DNA of 64,000 nucleotides from JAKAWQ01 sp035509315 (GTDB lineage: Bacteria > Pseudomonadota > Alphaproteobacteria > Acetobacterales > Acetobacteraceae), in NCBI GenBank assembly GCA_035509315.1, contig DATJLS010000019.1, positions 5,412 to 69,411 on the forward strand, given 5' to 3'. Made by a program: the position numbers and the translations under genes. The notes beneath the pieces were generated by a model. The model was given only the letters and a program-made list of their open reading frames with translations, had not been told where the DNA came from and did not search any database. Shown here one piece after another: positions 1 through 9,221 of this stretch (positions are counted from its first letter, which is position 1; each line of letters opens with the position of its first letter).

Positions 1-2
1 CC

Positions 3-65
3 GCATTTCGACCCGACGAGAACAGCGCCGCCATCGCCGCCGCAATCGGGAAAATCATTTCCTAA
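3..65 (+). CDS. C-terminal end of an unidentified gene (partial)
   Basis: A reading frame is open from the left edge and stops at TAA 63-65. Only 20 residues remain, ending in IGKIIS. This is too short to identify a family. It is called because the frame is open, its codon use resembles the neighbours, and the next gene starts 63 bases later on the same strand. It could still be a chance open frame. Confidence 0.35.
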   Translation, partial: AFRPDENSAAIAAAIGKIIS

Positions 66-128
66 AACTAACGTCCGAAGGGCGAAGTCATCTTTACGCA
101 TCGCGATCCGGGATGCGAGGGTAAGCCC

Positions 129-1691
129 ATGACGACATCCCTCTCCGCCTGCCTTGATCGCTGCCTCGAAGCCCTCCCACGCGTCTATCCGGGACCGGGC
201 GGTGCCGTTGCCGTGCTGCGCGAGGGTTCGGTGCTGGCCCGTCACGCCTGGGGCTGGGCCAATGCCGAGCGGCGCATCGCTTTCACCCCGCGCACGCTCT
301 TTCGTATGTGCTCAATCACCAAGCAATTTACCTGCGGCCTCGTGCTGGATACCTTTCCCGATCCTTCCGTTCTGGATGGCGATGTGCGCGCCCGGTTGCC
401 ATTGCTGGAGGAAGCCGCGCCGAGCACGCTGCAGCTCTGCCATAACCAGTCCGGTCTCCGCGACTATTGGGCTGTGGCAATGTTGCACGGAGCGCCCGTA
501 GAGTCGCCGTTCGGCGATATCGAAGCCGCTCGCGTGATCTCCGGCGCGCGGACGCTGCATTTCATGCCGGGCACGCGCTATTCCTACTGCAACCAGAATT
601 TTCGCATCCTTTCGGACATTTTGCAGGAGCGCACCGGCCGCAGCTTCGCGGAGCTGTTGCGCGAGCGTCTCCTCGCGCGTGTTGGCATGGAGAGCGCATT
701 GCTCGTAGCCGACACTCGCGCCATGCCGGACGGAACGGAGGGCTATGAAGGCACGCAGTCGGCCGGTTTTCGTGCCGCGGAGAATCGCGTCCTGTGGACC
801 GGGGATGCCGGCCTCGGCGCCTGCCTCGACGACATGATCGCGTGGGAACGCCATATCGATTCGACTTGGAACGATGCGGCCGCGCTCTACAGCCGCCTTT
901 CCGCCCCTGTCCATTTCGCCGATGGAGCCCTCGCGGCCTACGGCTTCGGGCTTGCGCGCACGACCGAATTTGGCCGTCCCGTCACGGGTCATGGCGGGGC
1001 CCTGCGCGGCTGGCGCAGCCATCGCTTGTACGTGCCTTCCGAGCGCGTATCCATCGTCGTCATGTTCAACCATCTTTCGGATGCGCGCGAGGCAGCCCTG
1101 GATCTGCTTGCGGCCGTTCTGGGCGAACCGCGGCATCCATCCGCCGCATCCGTGCCCGCGCCGGACTGGCTCGGCGCCTATATCGAGCCGGAAACAGGTC
1201 TCGTCGTCCGAATCGAATTGGCAGCGAATGGGCGCGTGCGGCTGCGCTACGGCCACAACGAGGAACGGCTCGACCTCGCGGAGGATGGCACCGCGCGCTC
1301 TGCGAACGTGCGGTTGCGCCTCGCCAATGCGGAGCTCTGGATGGACCGCCCGCAGGAGAATCAAAGCTCGCGCCTGCAAGCATGCAACGGCGTGCCGACC
1401 CGGGATGTCGCTGCCCGCTATCTCTGCAAAGAACTCGATGCCGAGCTGACCGTGATCGACGCCGGCGGCGTGCTCTATGGCAGTTTTTCGGGCTTTCTTG
1501 GCCAGGGGCGCATGGAGATGCTCGAACCGATCGGGCGGGATGTCTGGGCCCTGCCCTGCCCCCGCGCGCTGGACCACACACCTCCCGGCGACTGGACGCT
1601 TTCCTTCCACCGCGACGAGACGAAACGGGTCACGGATGTCCTGGTCGGCTGCTGGCTGGCCCGGCGCTTGCCGTACATCCGCATCGCCTGA
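129..1691 (+). CDS. dap: D-aminopeptidase, serine hydrolase of peptidase family S12
   Basis: Predicted to release N-terminal D-amino acids from peptides and amides. The 520-residue length equals that of the Ochrobactrum anthropi enzyme. Residues fit the penicillin-recognising fold: nucleophile motif S62-I-T-K65, Y153-C-N155, and a GHGG stretch near 287-290 replacing the KTG triad. About 170 further residues after position 340 fit the two small C-terminal beta-barrel domains known from Dap. There is no obvious signal peptide, so it is probably cytoplasmic. A purine-rich GAGGGTAAG stands before the ATG. The PRISE-type reductase follows 63 bases later. Family assignment is firm; the natural substrate is inferred. 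Confidence 0.85.
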   Translation: MTTSLSACLDRCLEALPRVYPGPGGAVAVLREGSVLARHAWGWANAERRIAFTPRTLFRMCSITKQFTCGLVLDTFPDPSVLDGDVRARLPLLEEAAPSTLQLCHNQSGLRDYWAVAMLHGAPVESPFGDIEAARVISGARTLHFMPGTRYSYCNQNFRILSDILQERTGRSFAELLRERLLARVGMESALLVADTRAMPDGTEGYEGTQSAGFRAAENRVLWTGDAGLGACLDDMIAWERHIDSTWNDAAALYSRLSAPVHFADGALAAYGFGLARTTEFGRPVTGHGGALRGWRSHRLYVPSERVSIVVMFNHLSDAREAALDLLAAVLGEPRHPSAASVPAPDWLGAYIEPETGLVVRIELAANGRVRLRYGHNEERLDLAEDGTARSANVRLRLANAELWMDRPQENQSSRLQACNGVPTRDVAARYLCKELDAELTVIDAGGVLYGSFSGFLGQGRMEMLEPIGRDVWALPCPRALDHTPPGDWTLSFHRDETKRVTDVLVGCWLARRLPYIRIA

Positions 1692-1754
1692 CACAAGGAC
1701 ATAGTGATAGCCGACCGGATCCCAAAGCAGGCGGGAAGGAAAAGGAAAAAGAGC

Positions 1755-2819
1755 ATGGCAGGGCAGAACGTCGCACTGGTCGCGGGCGCAGGAGGAATCA
1801 TCGGCCGCGCGCTCGTGCAATTCCTTGCCGGAACGGAAGGCTGGCGCGTGCTGGCGTTCGGGCGGCCGGACACGCAGGCCGATGAGCCCGCCGATGTGAC
1901 GCGTATCGGGGCCGATCTGCTCGATGCCGCAAAGACACGTGAGGCGATCGGCCGCGCGGCCCGCGGCGTCACTCACCTTTTCTACGCAGCCCTCGCGCCC
2001 AGGCCGACGCTTGCCGAGGAGGCAGCGGCGAACGGCGCCATGCTCGCCAATCTGCTCGATGCACTGCGCGCGGAAGCGGCGCCGCTCAATCGGGTCGTGC
2101 TCTATCAGGGCGCCAAGGTCTATGGCGTGCATCTTGGCCCCGTAACATCACCCTTCTACGAAGATGACGCACGACACCTGCCGCCGAACTTCTACTACAC
2201 GCAGGAGGACATGCTGCGCGCCCGCAGCGCGACCGACGGCTTCGCCTGGAGCATCCTGCGCCCGGACGTCGTGATCGGCGATGCGGCCGGCAACCCGATG
2301 AACATCGCCGCGGTGATCGGCGCCTATGCCGCGATCTGCCGGGCCGAGGGCGTGCCCTTCCGCTACCCCGGCAGCGAGCGCGCCTACCGCGTGCTGATGC
2401 AGATGACCGATGCCCGCCTGCTGGCCGAGGCCAGCCTTTGGGCCGCCACTTCACCCAGAGCGGCAGGCGAGGCGTTCAACCTCGTCAATGGGGATCTCTT
2501 TCGCTGGGAACGTCTCTGGCCGCGCCTCGGCCGGGCCCTGGGGCTCGAGGTCGGGCCGCCCATGCCGCTCACACTCGCCCTCCACATGGCCGACAAAGCA
2601 CCCCTCTGGGAGCGGCTTGCCCGCGAGCACGGCTTGACCGGACCGGCCTACGAGCGGCTGATCGGCTGGGGCTTCGGCGATTTCATCTTCCACACAGAGT
2701 TCGATGTGATCTCGGACATGACCAAGGCGCGCCGGCACGGATTCCGCGGCACCGCCGACACGGAGACCACTCTGCTCGACGCCATCGCGCGGCTGCGCGC
2801 TCGACGGATCATTCCATAG
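1755..2819 (+). CDS. SDR oxidoreductase of the PRISE (progesterone 5-beta-reductase/iridoid synthase-like) type
   Basis: A 354-residue NAD(P)H-dependent reductase. The dinucleotide-binding GAGGIIG lies at residues 11-17. The motif NFYYTQED begins at N145; NFYY-x-x-ED is the active-site signature of the PRISE family and supplies the catalytic tyrosine in place of the usual SDR YxxxK. Known relatives reduce activated C=C bonds of enones; the substrate here is unknown. The ATG at 1755 is preferred because GGAAGGAAAAGG precedes it and the Rossmann motif starts at the expected place; an in-frame start at 1704 would add a 17-residue basic extension. The gene converges on the prepilin peptidase gene with three bases between the stops. 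Confidence 0.75.
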   Translation: MAGQNVALVAGAGGIIGRALVQFLAGTEGWRVLAFGRPDTQADEPADVTRIGADLLDAAKTREAIGRAARGVTHLFYAALAPRPTLAEEAAANGAMLANLLDALRAEAAPLNRVVLYQGAKVYGVHLGPVTSPFYEDDARHLPPNFYYTQEDMLRARSATDGFAWSILRPDVVIGDAAGNPMNIAAVIGAYAAICRAEGVPFRYPGSERAYRVLMQMTDARLLAEASLWAATSPRAAGEAFNLVNGDLFRWERLWPRLGRALGLEVGPPMPLTLALHMADKAPLWERLAREHGLTGPAYERLIGWGFGDFIFHTEFDVISDMTKARRHGFRGTADTETTLLDAIARLRARRIIP

Positions 2820-2822
2820 ATT

Positions 2823-3605
2823 TCAGCCAGGGCCGAGAAGCAGCCAAGCACCCCAAATCGCAAGCGCAAGCGGTGGGCCGAAGGGCAGGCGCGTCTGCCG
2901 TCCCACCACATGTCCTGCGAGGTGAAGCGCGCCCGCCAGCGCCAGCCCCAAGAGTCCTGCAGCGAGCACGACATCCGGCAGCGCAGCCAAGCCGAGCCAC
3001 GCGCCGGCGACCGCCATGAGCTTCGCGTCAGCCGCCCCCATCGCCTCGACACCACGCCAGGCACGCCAGATGAGGCGGAGAAGCGCGAACGCGGCGTAAC
3101 CGAGGATCGCGGCCGCAGCATGCGCGGCGAGCGCCCCCGGCAGAAGCCACCAGGTCGCAAGAAGGCCGGCCGGGATCAACGGAAGCGTGAGCGCGTCCGG
3201 AAGCGTCAGGATCGCCGCATCGATCCAGGCCAGCGCGAGAAGCCCCCAACCGAGCATGCAGCCGATCCAGAGCAGGGCACCGCTCCGGCCGGTCAGCAAA
3301 GCGGAAAGCGGGATCGTGATGGCGGCGATCTCGATCGCGAGGTGAAACGGGCCGATCGCCGCTGCGCCGCATCGGCAGCGGCCGCGGAGCCGGAGATAGG
3401 AAAGGATCGGAACGAGCTCGAAAGGCGTGAGCGGCCGGCCGCACCCGACGCACGCCGAACGGCCGAGCACGACGGGACGGCCCGCGGGCAGGCGCTCGAC
3501 GAAAACCCCGAGCAGGCTGCCGATCGCGGGCGCGACGAGAACCGCGAGCCAGGTTGGCCAGGGGACTGGCGCAGCCCAAGGAAATGTCACGCCAATGTCG
3601 GGCAT
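2823..3605 (-). CDS. gspO: Type IV prepilin peptidase / N-methyltransferase
   Basis: An integral membrane aspartyl protease that would cleave and N-methylate the pseudopilins encoded next door (GspG, H, I, J, K). The 260-residue protein has an N-terminal cytoplasmic zinc-type domain with CVGC and CRC pairs, followed by several hydrophobic helices. The two catalytic aspartates are visible in the contexts WIDAAILTLPD and GAADAKLM. The ATG at 3605 gives the usual short N-terminus before the first helix; upstream in-frame starts would run antisense into gspE. It is transcribed away from gspE, with about 60 bases between the two starts, so a divergent promoter region is likely. Confidence 0.9.
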   Translation of the reverse strand: MPDIGVTFPWAAPVPWPTWLAVLVAPAIGSLLGVFVERLPAGRPVVLGRSACVGCGRPLTPFELVPILSYLRLRGRCRCGAAAIGPFHLAIEIAAITIPLSALLTGRSGALLWIGCMLGWGLLALAWIDAAILTLPDALTLPLIPAGLLATWWLLPGALAAHAAAAILGYAAFALLRLIWRAWRGVEAMGAADAKLMAVAGAWLGLAALPDVVLAAGLLGLALAGALHLAGHVVGRQTRLPFGPPLALAIWGAWLLLGPG

Positions 3606-3667
3606 CGCCCGGCCGATTCCGCCTATCCTGATGAGATGACCCTTAAGTGCAACCCGGATCGGCCTGC

Positions 3668-5395
3668 ATGCCCGATACGATGACAGTTGCGGACCGTGCG
3701 GAGGCCATCGACGCCCTTGCCGCACTCATCCTCGCCCGTGGCCTTTGCGACGAACGGGCGATCGAGAGGGCACGTCGTGTCGCCGCCGAGACCGACGGGC
3801 GGCTCGATCTCGTCCTCAAGCAACTGGGCCTGGTGACCGAGCGCGATCTTGCTGCCGCCTATGCCGCATTGCTCGATGCGCCGCTTGCGCCGGGCGAGCG
3901 CTATCCGGCGGATCCGCTCTTTCCCGACCGGCTGGAAGCCAGGTTCCTGCGCGCCGCGCGCGCACTGCCGGTCGCCCTCGATGGCGAGGCGCTGGTGCTT
4001 GCGATGGCCGATCCTCTCGATGTATTCACGGCACGGGCCGTGGCAGCGGCCGTCGGCCGCGAGGTTGCGGTCGAAATCGCTGTGCCGATCGAGCTCGAAG
4101 CGGCGATCGAGCGTCTCTACCCCGAGGCAGCTCCCGAAAACGGCACTGATGCCGGCACGGCCGACGCGACAGGCGCCGAACCGCTTGAGGAGGATACGGA
4201 TCGTCTTCGCGACCTCGCGAGCGAGGCGCCGGTGATCCGGCTCGTCAACCAGCTCATCGCCCGCGCCGTCGAGACTCGCGCCTCGGACATCCATATCGAG
4301 CCGTTCGAGGATCGGCTCCGCATCCGCTATCGCCATGACGGGATGCTCTCCGAGATCGAGAGCCCCCCGGCCCGGCTCGCTCCGGCCATCGTCAGCCGGA
4401 TCAAGATCATGGCCCGGCTCGACATTGCCGAACGCCGCTTGCCGCAGGACGGGCGGATCAAGCTCGCGGTGCGCGGCCAGGATGTGGATTTCCGTGTTTC
4501 CTCGGTCCCGGGGCTGCATGGGGAGACGGTGGTGCTCCGCGTGCTCGATCGTGGCGCGGTCGCTTTCGACTATGCTCGTCTCGGCCTTCAGGCCGGGGTC
4601 GTGAAACGGCTCGAGACAACGTTTGCTCTGCCAAACGGTATCGTGCTGGTCACGGGACCGACCGGCAGCGGAAAGACGACGACACTTTATACAGGCCTGC
4701 TCGGCCTCAATGCGGTCACGCGCAAGATCATCACGATCGAGGATCCGATCGAGTTCCAGCTTCCGGGGATCAACCAGATCCAGGTCAAGCCGCAGATCGG
4801 GCTCGATTTCGCCCATCTGCTGCGCGCCATCCTCCGCCAGGACCCGGACGTGATCATGGTGGGCGAGATCCGCGATCTCGAGACGGCAGAGATCGCGGTG
4901 CAGGCTGCCCTGACCGGCCACCTCGTGCTTTCGACGCTGCACACGAACTCGGCCGCTGCGACCGTCACGCGCCTTCGGGACATGGGGCTTGAGGATTATC
5001 TCGTGGCGGCCGTCCTGCGCGGTGTGCTGGCGCAACGGCTCGTCCGCCGGCTCTGCCCTGAATGCCGGCATGCCGCGCCCGTGCCGGCGGAGCTTGTTGG
5101 ACGCCTTGGTCTCGAACGCCGCGTCGGCGGCGCATCCTCGCCCATGCTCTGGCACGCCGCCGGGTGCCCTTCATGCCGCGGCACCGGCTATCGCGGGCGC
5201 CTGGCGCTGGCGGAATTCCTGGTTCCCGATGCGGCGATCACCGACCGCATCTTCTCCCGCGCCGGAGAAGCCGAGATCGAGCGCGCGGCGATCGCCGGCG
5301 GAATGGTTCCGATGTTCGAGGCCGGGCTTGATGCCGCGCTCGCCGGTGAAACGACGCTCGAGGAACTGGCGCGCAGCGTCCGGGCGGAGACTTGA
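3668..5395 (+). CDS. gspE: Type II secretion ATPase GspE
   Basis: Cytoplasmic hexameric ATPase that powers pseudopilus assembly. A T2SSE N-terminal domain of about 150 residues is followed by the ATPase domain with Walker A GPTGSGKTT at residues 330-338, the Asp-box region DPDVIMVGEIRD and a His box ending in HTNS. The CxxC...CxxC zinc element typical of GspE is present (CPEC and CPSC). Length is 575 residues from the ATG at 3668; an ATG at 3680 and a GTG at 3647 are alternatives. The stop overlaps the gspF start (TGATG), suggesting translational coupling. It is the first gene of the plus-strand secretion run. Confidence 0.95.
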   Translation: MPDTMTVADRAEAIDALAALILARGLCDERAIERARRVAAETDGRLDLVLKQLGLVTERDLAAAYAALLDAPLAPGERYPADPLFPDRLEARFLRAARALPVALDGEALVLAMADPLDVFTARAVAAAVGREVAVEIAVPIELEAAIERLYPEAAPENGTDAGTADATGAEPLEEDTDRLRDLASEAPVIRLVNQLIARAVETRASDIHIEPFEDRLRIRYRHDGMLSEIESPPARLAPAIVSRIKIMARLDIAERRLPQDGRIKLAVRGQDVDFRVSSVPGLHGETVVLRVLDRGAVAFDYARLGLQAGVVKRLETTFALPNGIVLVTGPTGSGKTTTLYTGLLGLNAVTRKIITIEDPIEFQLPGINQIQVKPQIGLDFAHLLRAILRQDPDVIMVGEIRDLETAEIAVQAALTGHLVLSTLHTNSAAATVTRLRDMGLEDYLVAAVLRGVLAQRLVRRLCPECRHAAPVPAELVGRLGLERRVGGASSPMLWHAAGCPSCRGTGYRGRLALAEFLVPDAAITDRIFSRAGEAEIERAAIAGGMVPMFEAGLDAALAGETTLEELARSVRAET

Positions 5396-6618
5396 TGCCG
5401 GAATATCGCTACGTCGCGATCGATCCTTCGGGCATGCTCGCGCGCGGCACGATGGATGCGCCTGACTCGGCCGCCGTGATTGAACGGCTGCGCCGCGCCG
5501 GCAACATGCCGGTCTCGGCGGTCGAAGCGACGCGACGCTCTGCGCTCCTCAATCTTCTGCAAACCGATATCGGACGCGGCAGCGCGCTCTCGCGCCAGGA
5601 GCTCACCGAGGCGATCCGCGAGCTCGCGACGATGCTGGGCGCCGGTCAGGATCTCGACCGCGCGCTTCGTTACCTCGTCGAGACCGCTCCCAATGCGCGT
5701 ATCCGTACCGTGTTCGGCCGCGTGCGTGACGCTGTGCGCGATGGCGGCACCCTCGCCTCTTCCCTGGCCGCCGAGCCGCGGAGCTTTCCCAAGCTCCTGG
5801 TCGGGCTCGTACGCGCAGGCGAGGCAGGGGGCGCGCTCGCCCCCACGCTCGAGCGGCTGGCCGTCCTCTTCGAGCGCGAGCGAAGCCTTGTCGCTACGGT
5901 TCGTTCGGCGATGGTCTATCCGGTGATGCTGATAATCGCCGCCACGGGGTCGGTTGCGCTGCTGCTCACGCGTGTGCTGCCCCAGTTCGTCCCGCTCTTC
6001 GAGCAGAACGGCGTCACCCTGCCGCAATCGACCCGGATTCTCCTCGCCACCGGCAACCTCGTCTCGAATTACGGACTTTATGCGGTGGCGTTCCTTCTTC
6101 TTCTTGTGTTCGGCGCGCGCGAGGCGCTCCGCCGGCCCAGGTTGCGCGCACCGGCCGACGCATTGCTGTTGCGGCTGCCAGTCATCGGCAGCCTCGCGCG
6201 CGAGACGATGGCGGCACGCTTCGCCCGCACGCTCGGCACATTGCTCATCAATGGCGTGCCCCTGCTCGCCGCTCTCGGCATCGTGCGCGACACGATCGGC
6301 AATCTGGCTGGGATTGCCACCCTGGATCAGGCGACAGCCAGCGTGCGGGACGGCCACAGCCTCGCCCGGCCGCTCGAGTCCGGAAATATCTTTCCCACCC
6401 GTACCGTCTCGCTGCTGCGGCTCGGTGAGGAGACGGCACAGCTCGGCCCGATCGCGCTCCGCGCCGCCGAGATCCATGAGGAGCAGGTGCGGCTCGGCGT
6501 GCAGCGGCTGGTGTCGCTGCTCGTCCCTGTGATCACGATCGTCATGGGGATCGTGGTCGCGGCGATCGTCAGCTCTCTCCTTCAGGCAATGCTCGGCCTC
6601 GACAATCTTGCCCAATAA
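5395..6618 (+). CDS. gspF: Type II secretion inner-membrane platform protein GspF
   Basis: A polytopic membrane protein that forms the assembly platform and contacts GspE. The 407-residue length is normal. Two homologous cytoplasmic T2SSF domains (about residues 70-190 and 270-395) are separated by hydrophobic segments near 165-185 and 220-240, with a third near the C-terminus. The N-terminus (MPEYRYVAIDPSG) is typical of the family. The ATG at 5395 overlaps the gspE stop by one base, and its own stop lies inside gspH. Confidence 0.95.
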   Translation: MPEYRYVAIDPSGMLARGTMDAPDSAAVIERLRRAGNMPVSAVEATRRSALLNLLQTDIGRGSALSRQELTEAIRELATMLGAGQDLDRALRYLVETAPNARIRTVFGRVRDAVRDGGTLASSLAAEPRSFPKLLVGLVRAGEAGGALAPTLERLAVLFERERSLVATVRSAMVYPVMLIIAATGSVALLLTRVLPQFVPLFEQNGVTLPQSTRILLATGNLVSNYGLYAVAFLLLLVFGAREALRRPRLRAPADALLLRLPVIGSLARETMAARFARTLGTLLINGVPLLAALGIVRDTIGNLAGIATLDQATASVRDGHSLARPLESGNIFPTRTVSLLRLGEETAQLGPIALRAAEIHEEQVRLGVQRLVSLLVPVITIVMGIVVAAIVSSLLQAMLGLDNLAQ

Positions 6619-7090
6619 GGCTGAAGAACAAGATAAGGCTGAACAAGCGGGCGGGTTCACTTTGCTCGAAATGCTGGTGGTGATCGTTCTGCTCGCGCTG
6701 ATGATCGGTCTGGTGGCGGAAGCGGGGCCGGTGGAGAGTCCGGCGGCAAGCCTCGAAAGTGCGACGGACGGCGTCGCGAGCGCCCTCCGGCTCGCGCGCG
6801 GCGAGGCCATCGCCCATGATCGGCGCGTAACCGTGACGCTCGACCCCATGGCGCGAACGCTACGGATCGGCACAGACCCTGCCTCCCGCCTGGCTTCCGG
6901 TGTCGTGGTGCTCACCACGGCGGCGGACGAAACACCCCATGTCGTCTTCGTGCCGGACGGCACTGCTTCAGGCGGGCCAATCATCCTCGCCGCCGGCAAT
7001 TTCAGGCGCGAGATCGACATCAACTGGCTGACCGGCGCAGTCACCGAACGACAGGCGGTGGAAGGCGATGCCGGACCCGCGTCACCCTGA
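6608..7090 (+). CDS. gspH: Minor pseudopilin GspH
   Basis: A pseudopilin of 160 residues. The class III leader ends in GG, followed by FTLLEMLVV with the conserved Glu+5 and a hydrophobic helix. The segment around residues 50-70 (ASALRLARGEAI) is the conserved GspH region. No ATG lies upstream of the leader; a TTG at 6608, overlapping the gspF stop by 11 bases, is the only reasonable start, so initiation may be weak or coupled. The 3' end overlaps gspI by 23 bases. Confidence 0.85.
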   Translation: MPNKAEEQDKAEQAGGFTLLEMLVVIVLLALMIGLVAEAGPVESPAASLESATDGVASALRLARGEAIAHDRRVTVTLDPMARTLRIGTDPASRLASGVVVLTTAADETPHVVFVPDGTASGGPIILAAGNFRREIDINWLTGAVTERQAVEGDAGPASP

Positions 7091-7487
7091 AGGGGGCTTC
7101 CTGCTGCTTGAAGTGCTGGTCGCGTTCGTCATCGCGGCGCTGGCTCTCGCCGTTCTTTTCGAGGGGGCCGTTGCCGGATTGCGGGCGACCGATACCGCCA
7201 GCCGCTACGAGCAGGCGGTGGCGCGCGCGCGCTCGCATCTGGCGGCACTCGGGGGGCGGGCCTCGCATCTCGTGCCGGGGGTGGCAACAGGCGATGACGG
7301 AAGCGGATTTCGCTGGGAAACGCACACCACGCCGGTGGGATCGCTTACGATCGCCGGCCCGCCGCCCGAACGGATCCTGCTCTACCGTGTGAGCGTGACG
7401 GAGTCCTGGAGCCCCGGCCACGGGGCCCGGCGCGCGGTCCAGCTGACGACGGCGCGGCTCGAGGAAGAGGCGTCGGCCACACCATGA
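7068..7487 (+). CDS. gspI: Minor pseudopilin GspI
   Basis: A 139-residue minor pseudopilin, thought to form the tip complex with GspJ and GspK. The prepilin cleavage context is GG-FLLLEVLVAF with Glu+5, followed by one hydrophobic helix. The order H-I-J matches other T2SS clusters. The ATG lies inside the end of gspH and the stop overlaps the gspJ ATG (ATGA). Confidence 0.88.
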   Translation: MPDPRHPEGGFLLLEVLVAFVIAALALAVLFEGAVAGLRATDTASRYEQAVARARSHLAALGGRASHLVPGVATGDDGSGFRWETHTTPVGSLTIAGPPPERILLYRVSVTESWSPGHGARRAVQLTTARLEEEASATP

Positions 7488-8077
7488 GGAAGAGAGGGCA
7501 GGAGGGCTTCACCCTCCTCGAGACGATCGTCGCCCTCGCCGTGCTCGGTTTCCTGCTTGTGGGCCTGGGTCAGGGTGTGCGCTTCGGACTCGGGGCCAGG
7601 GCGGCAGAACAGGCCCTCGAAGCCAAAGGCGGCGGGCTCGATGCGGTGGACCGCACCCTGCGCACGATGATCACGGAGATGGATCCGGGCGCCCTCAACG
7701 CGCCGCCGACACTCGCGGGCGCACCCGACCGGATGGTGTTCCTGACAGAGCTGCCGCCGGGTGCTGCCATCCACGGGATTCGTGAGGCGCGGGTCGCTCT
7801 TGCGGTCAATGCCACGCACGAGCTTGTGCTGGCCTGGCAGTTGGCCCCCCACGCCGTGCCGCTCCGACCGCCAGCGCAAGGCCGGGTGGTGCTGCTCAGC
7901 GACGTCGCGCGGCTGGAGATTACTTATGAAGAGCCGGGTGGCGGGTGGGTCCGGCAATGGAATTCCGTCGAACTGCCGGCGCTGGTGCGGGTCCGGATCG
8001 TCTTCCGCCGGGCTGATCGGCGGCTCTGGCCGGATATCGTTGCCGCTCCGATGCGCGAGCGCCCTCCCATGGTCTGA
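7484..8077 (+). CDS. gspJ: Minor pseudopilin GspJ
   Basis: A 197-residue pseudopilin with cleavage context EG-FTLLETIVAL and Glu+5. The size and the C-terminal beta-rich domain fit GspJ, the partner of GspI and GspK at the pseudopilus tip. The ATG overlaps the gspI stop by four bases. A gap of about 97 bases follows before gspL. In many clusters gspK stands at this point; here it has moved downstream of gspD. Confidence 0.87.
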   Translation: MRKRGQEGFTLLETIVALAVLGFLLVGLGQGVRFGLGARAAEQALEAKGGGLDAVDRTLRTMITEMDPGALNAPPTLAGAPDRMVFLTELPPGAAIHGIREARVALAVNATHELVLAWQLAPHAVPLRPPAQGRVVLLSDVARLEITYEEPGGGWVRQWNSVELPALVRVRIVFRRADRRLWPDIVAAPMRERPPMV

Positions 8078-8174
8078 CGCTTCGTCATGGAAGTGATTCT
8101 GTCAGGGAAGTTTCTCTTGTAACAGTCGCGCGAGCCGCCTCCATGTCGTCCCTTGCGGACATGAAGGCGAGACC

Positions 8175-9221
8175 GTGCGTAACCCGATGCTGAACGAATT
8201 TCTTTCCTGGTGGCTCCGCGAGCTCGCGGACCTGCTGCCAGCGTGGCTGCGCGGCTCCGGCGACGACCGCCCCGCGACCGTCGTCTCGCTCCAGGGGGGG
8301 CCCACATCCCAGGTTGTAATCGCGGTCCCCGGCCGTCGAGGCGGGGGCATACTCTGCCAGACCGGGCTCGATGAGGCGGGCCTCACTCGGGCGCGAGCCG
8401 CGCTCGCCGGCAGGCGGCGCCCGGCACGTGTTGTGCTGCGGCTGCCGGAAGCGGTGTTGCTTGAGCGCGAGGTGGCACTGCCCCTTGCCGCGGAGCGCGA
8501 CCCCGAAGCTGTGCTCGGTCACGAAATGGACCGGCTTACGCCGTTCCGGGCAAGCGATGTCGTCTGGCAGGCGAAGGGGCTCAAGCGTGACCGCGGAAAC
8601 AACCGGCTCCTGCTTCGCCTCTCGCTCGTGCCGAAGAGCCTGTTTGCCGACGCTCTGCCTTCTCTCGCGAGAATCGGGCTCAAGCCCATTGTTATCGAGA
8701 CGCCAGCTCCGGGCGGGGGATGGCGGCGTCTTGCGCTCGATGCTCATGGCGGCGCCGGGCGGATGGAACGGCGGAGGCTCCGTCTCGCCAGCGGAATCGT
8801 CGCGGCACTCGCGCTGATCGCCGCGGCGCTTCCCTTCGCACGGCAATCGCTCGCGGAGCATGAGGTCGCGACACAGATCGCCGCACTCCGTCCACGCGTG
8901 GCAGAGGTGCTTGCGCTTCGTCAGCGCGTTGCCAGCGATGCGGGCGGGGCTGACGCGTTCGCCGAGCTCGGCGCACGTGTCGGCAATCCGCTCACCGTAC
9001 TGGCGACACTCACGAATACCCTGCCCGATGATACGTATCTCGAGAGTCTCTCCCTCTCGCAGCGTCGGCTCGTGATAACAGGCCACTCCGCTGCAGCGGC
9101 GCGCCTGATCGGGCTGCTTGCCGCCGATCCTTCCGTGCGCAACCCGGCCTTCGCCGCAGCGGTGACACGCGCACCCAGCGGCAATGATGCGTTCGCCATC
9201 CGGGCAGAAATCGGGCCATGA
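8175..9221 (+). CDS. gspL: Type II secretion protein GspL (PilN-like)
   Basis: Inner-membrane component that recruits GspE. The 348-residue protein has a cytoplasmic actin-like N-terminal domain, one membrane helix near residues 205-222, and a periplasmic ferredoxin-like domain with a PilN-type region. The GTG at 8175 is preferred because GAAGGCGAG precedes it; an ATG at 8187 would shorten the protein by four residues. The stop overlaps gspM (ATGA). Confidence 0.82.
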   Translation: MRNPMLNEFLSWWLRELADLLPAWLRGSGDDRPATVVSLQGGPTSQVVIAVPGRRGGGILCQTGLDEAGLTRARAALAGRRRPARVVLRLPEAVLLEREVALPLAAERDPEAVLGHEMDRLTPFRASDVVWQAKGLKRDRGNNRLLLRLSLVPKSLFADALPSLARIGLKPIVIETPAPGGGWRRLALDAHGGAGRMERRRLRLASGIVAALALIAAALPFARQSLAEHEVATQIAALRPRVAEVLALRQRVASDAGGADAFAELGARVGNPLTVLATLTNTLPDDTYLESLSLSQRRLVITGHSAAAARLIGLLAADPSVRNPAFAAAVTRAPSGNDAFAIRAEIGP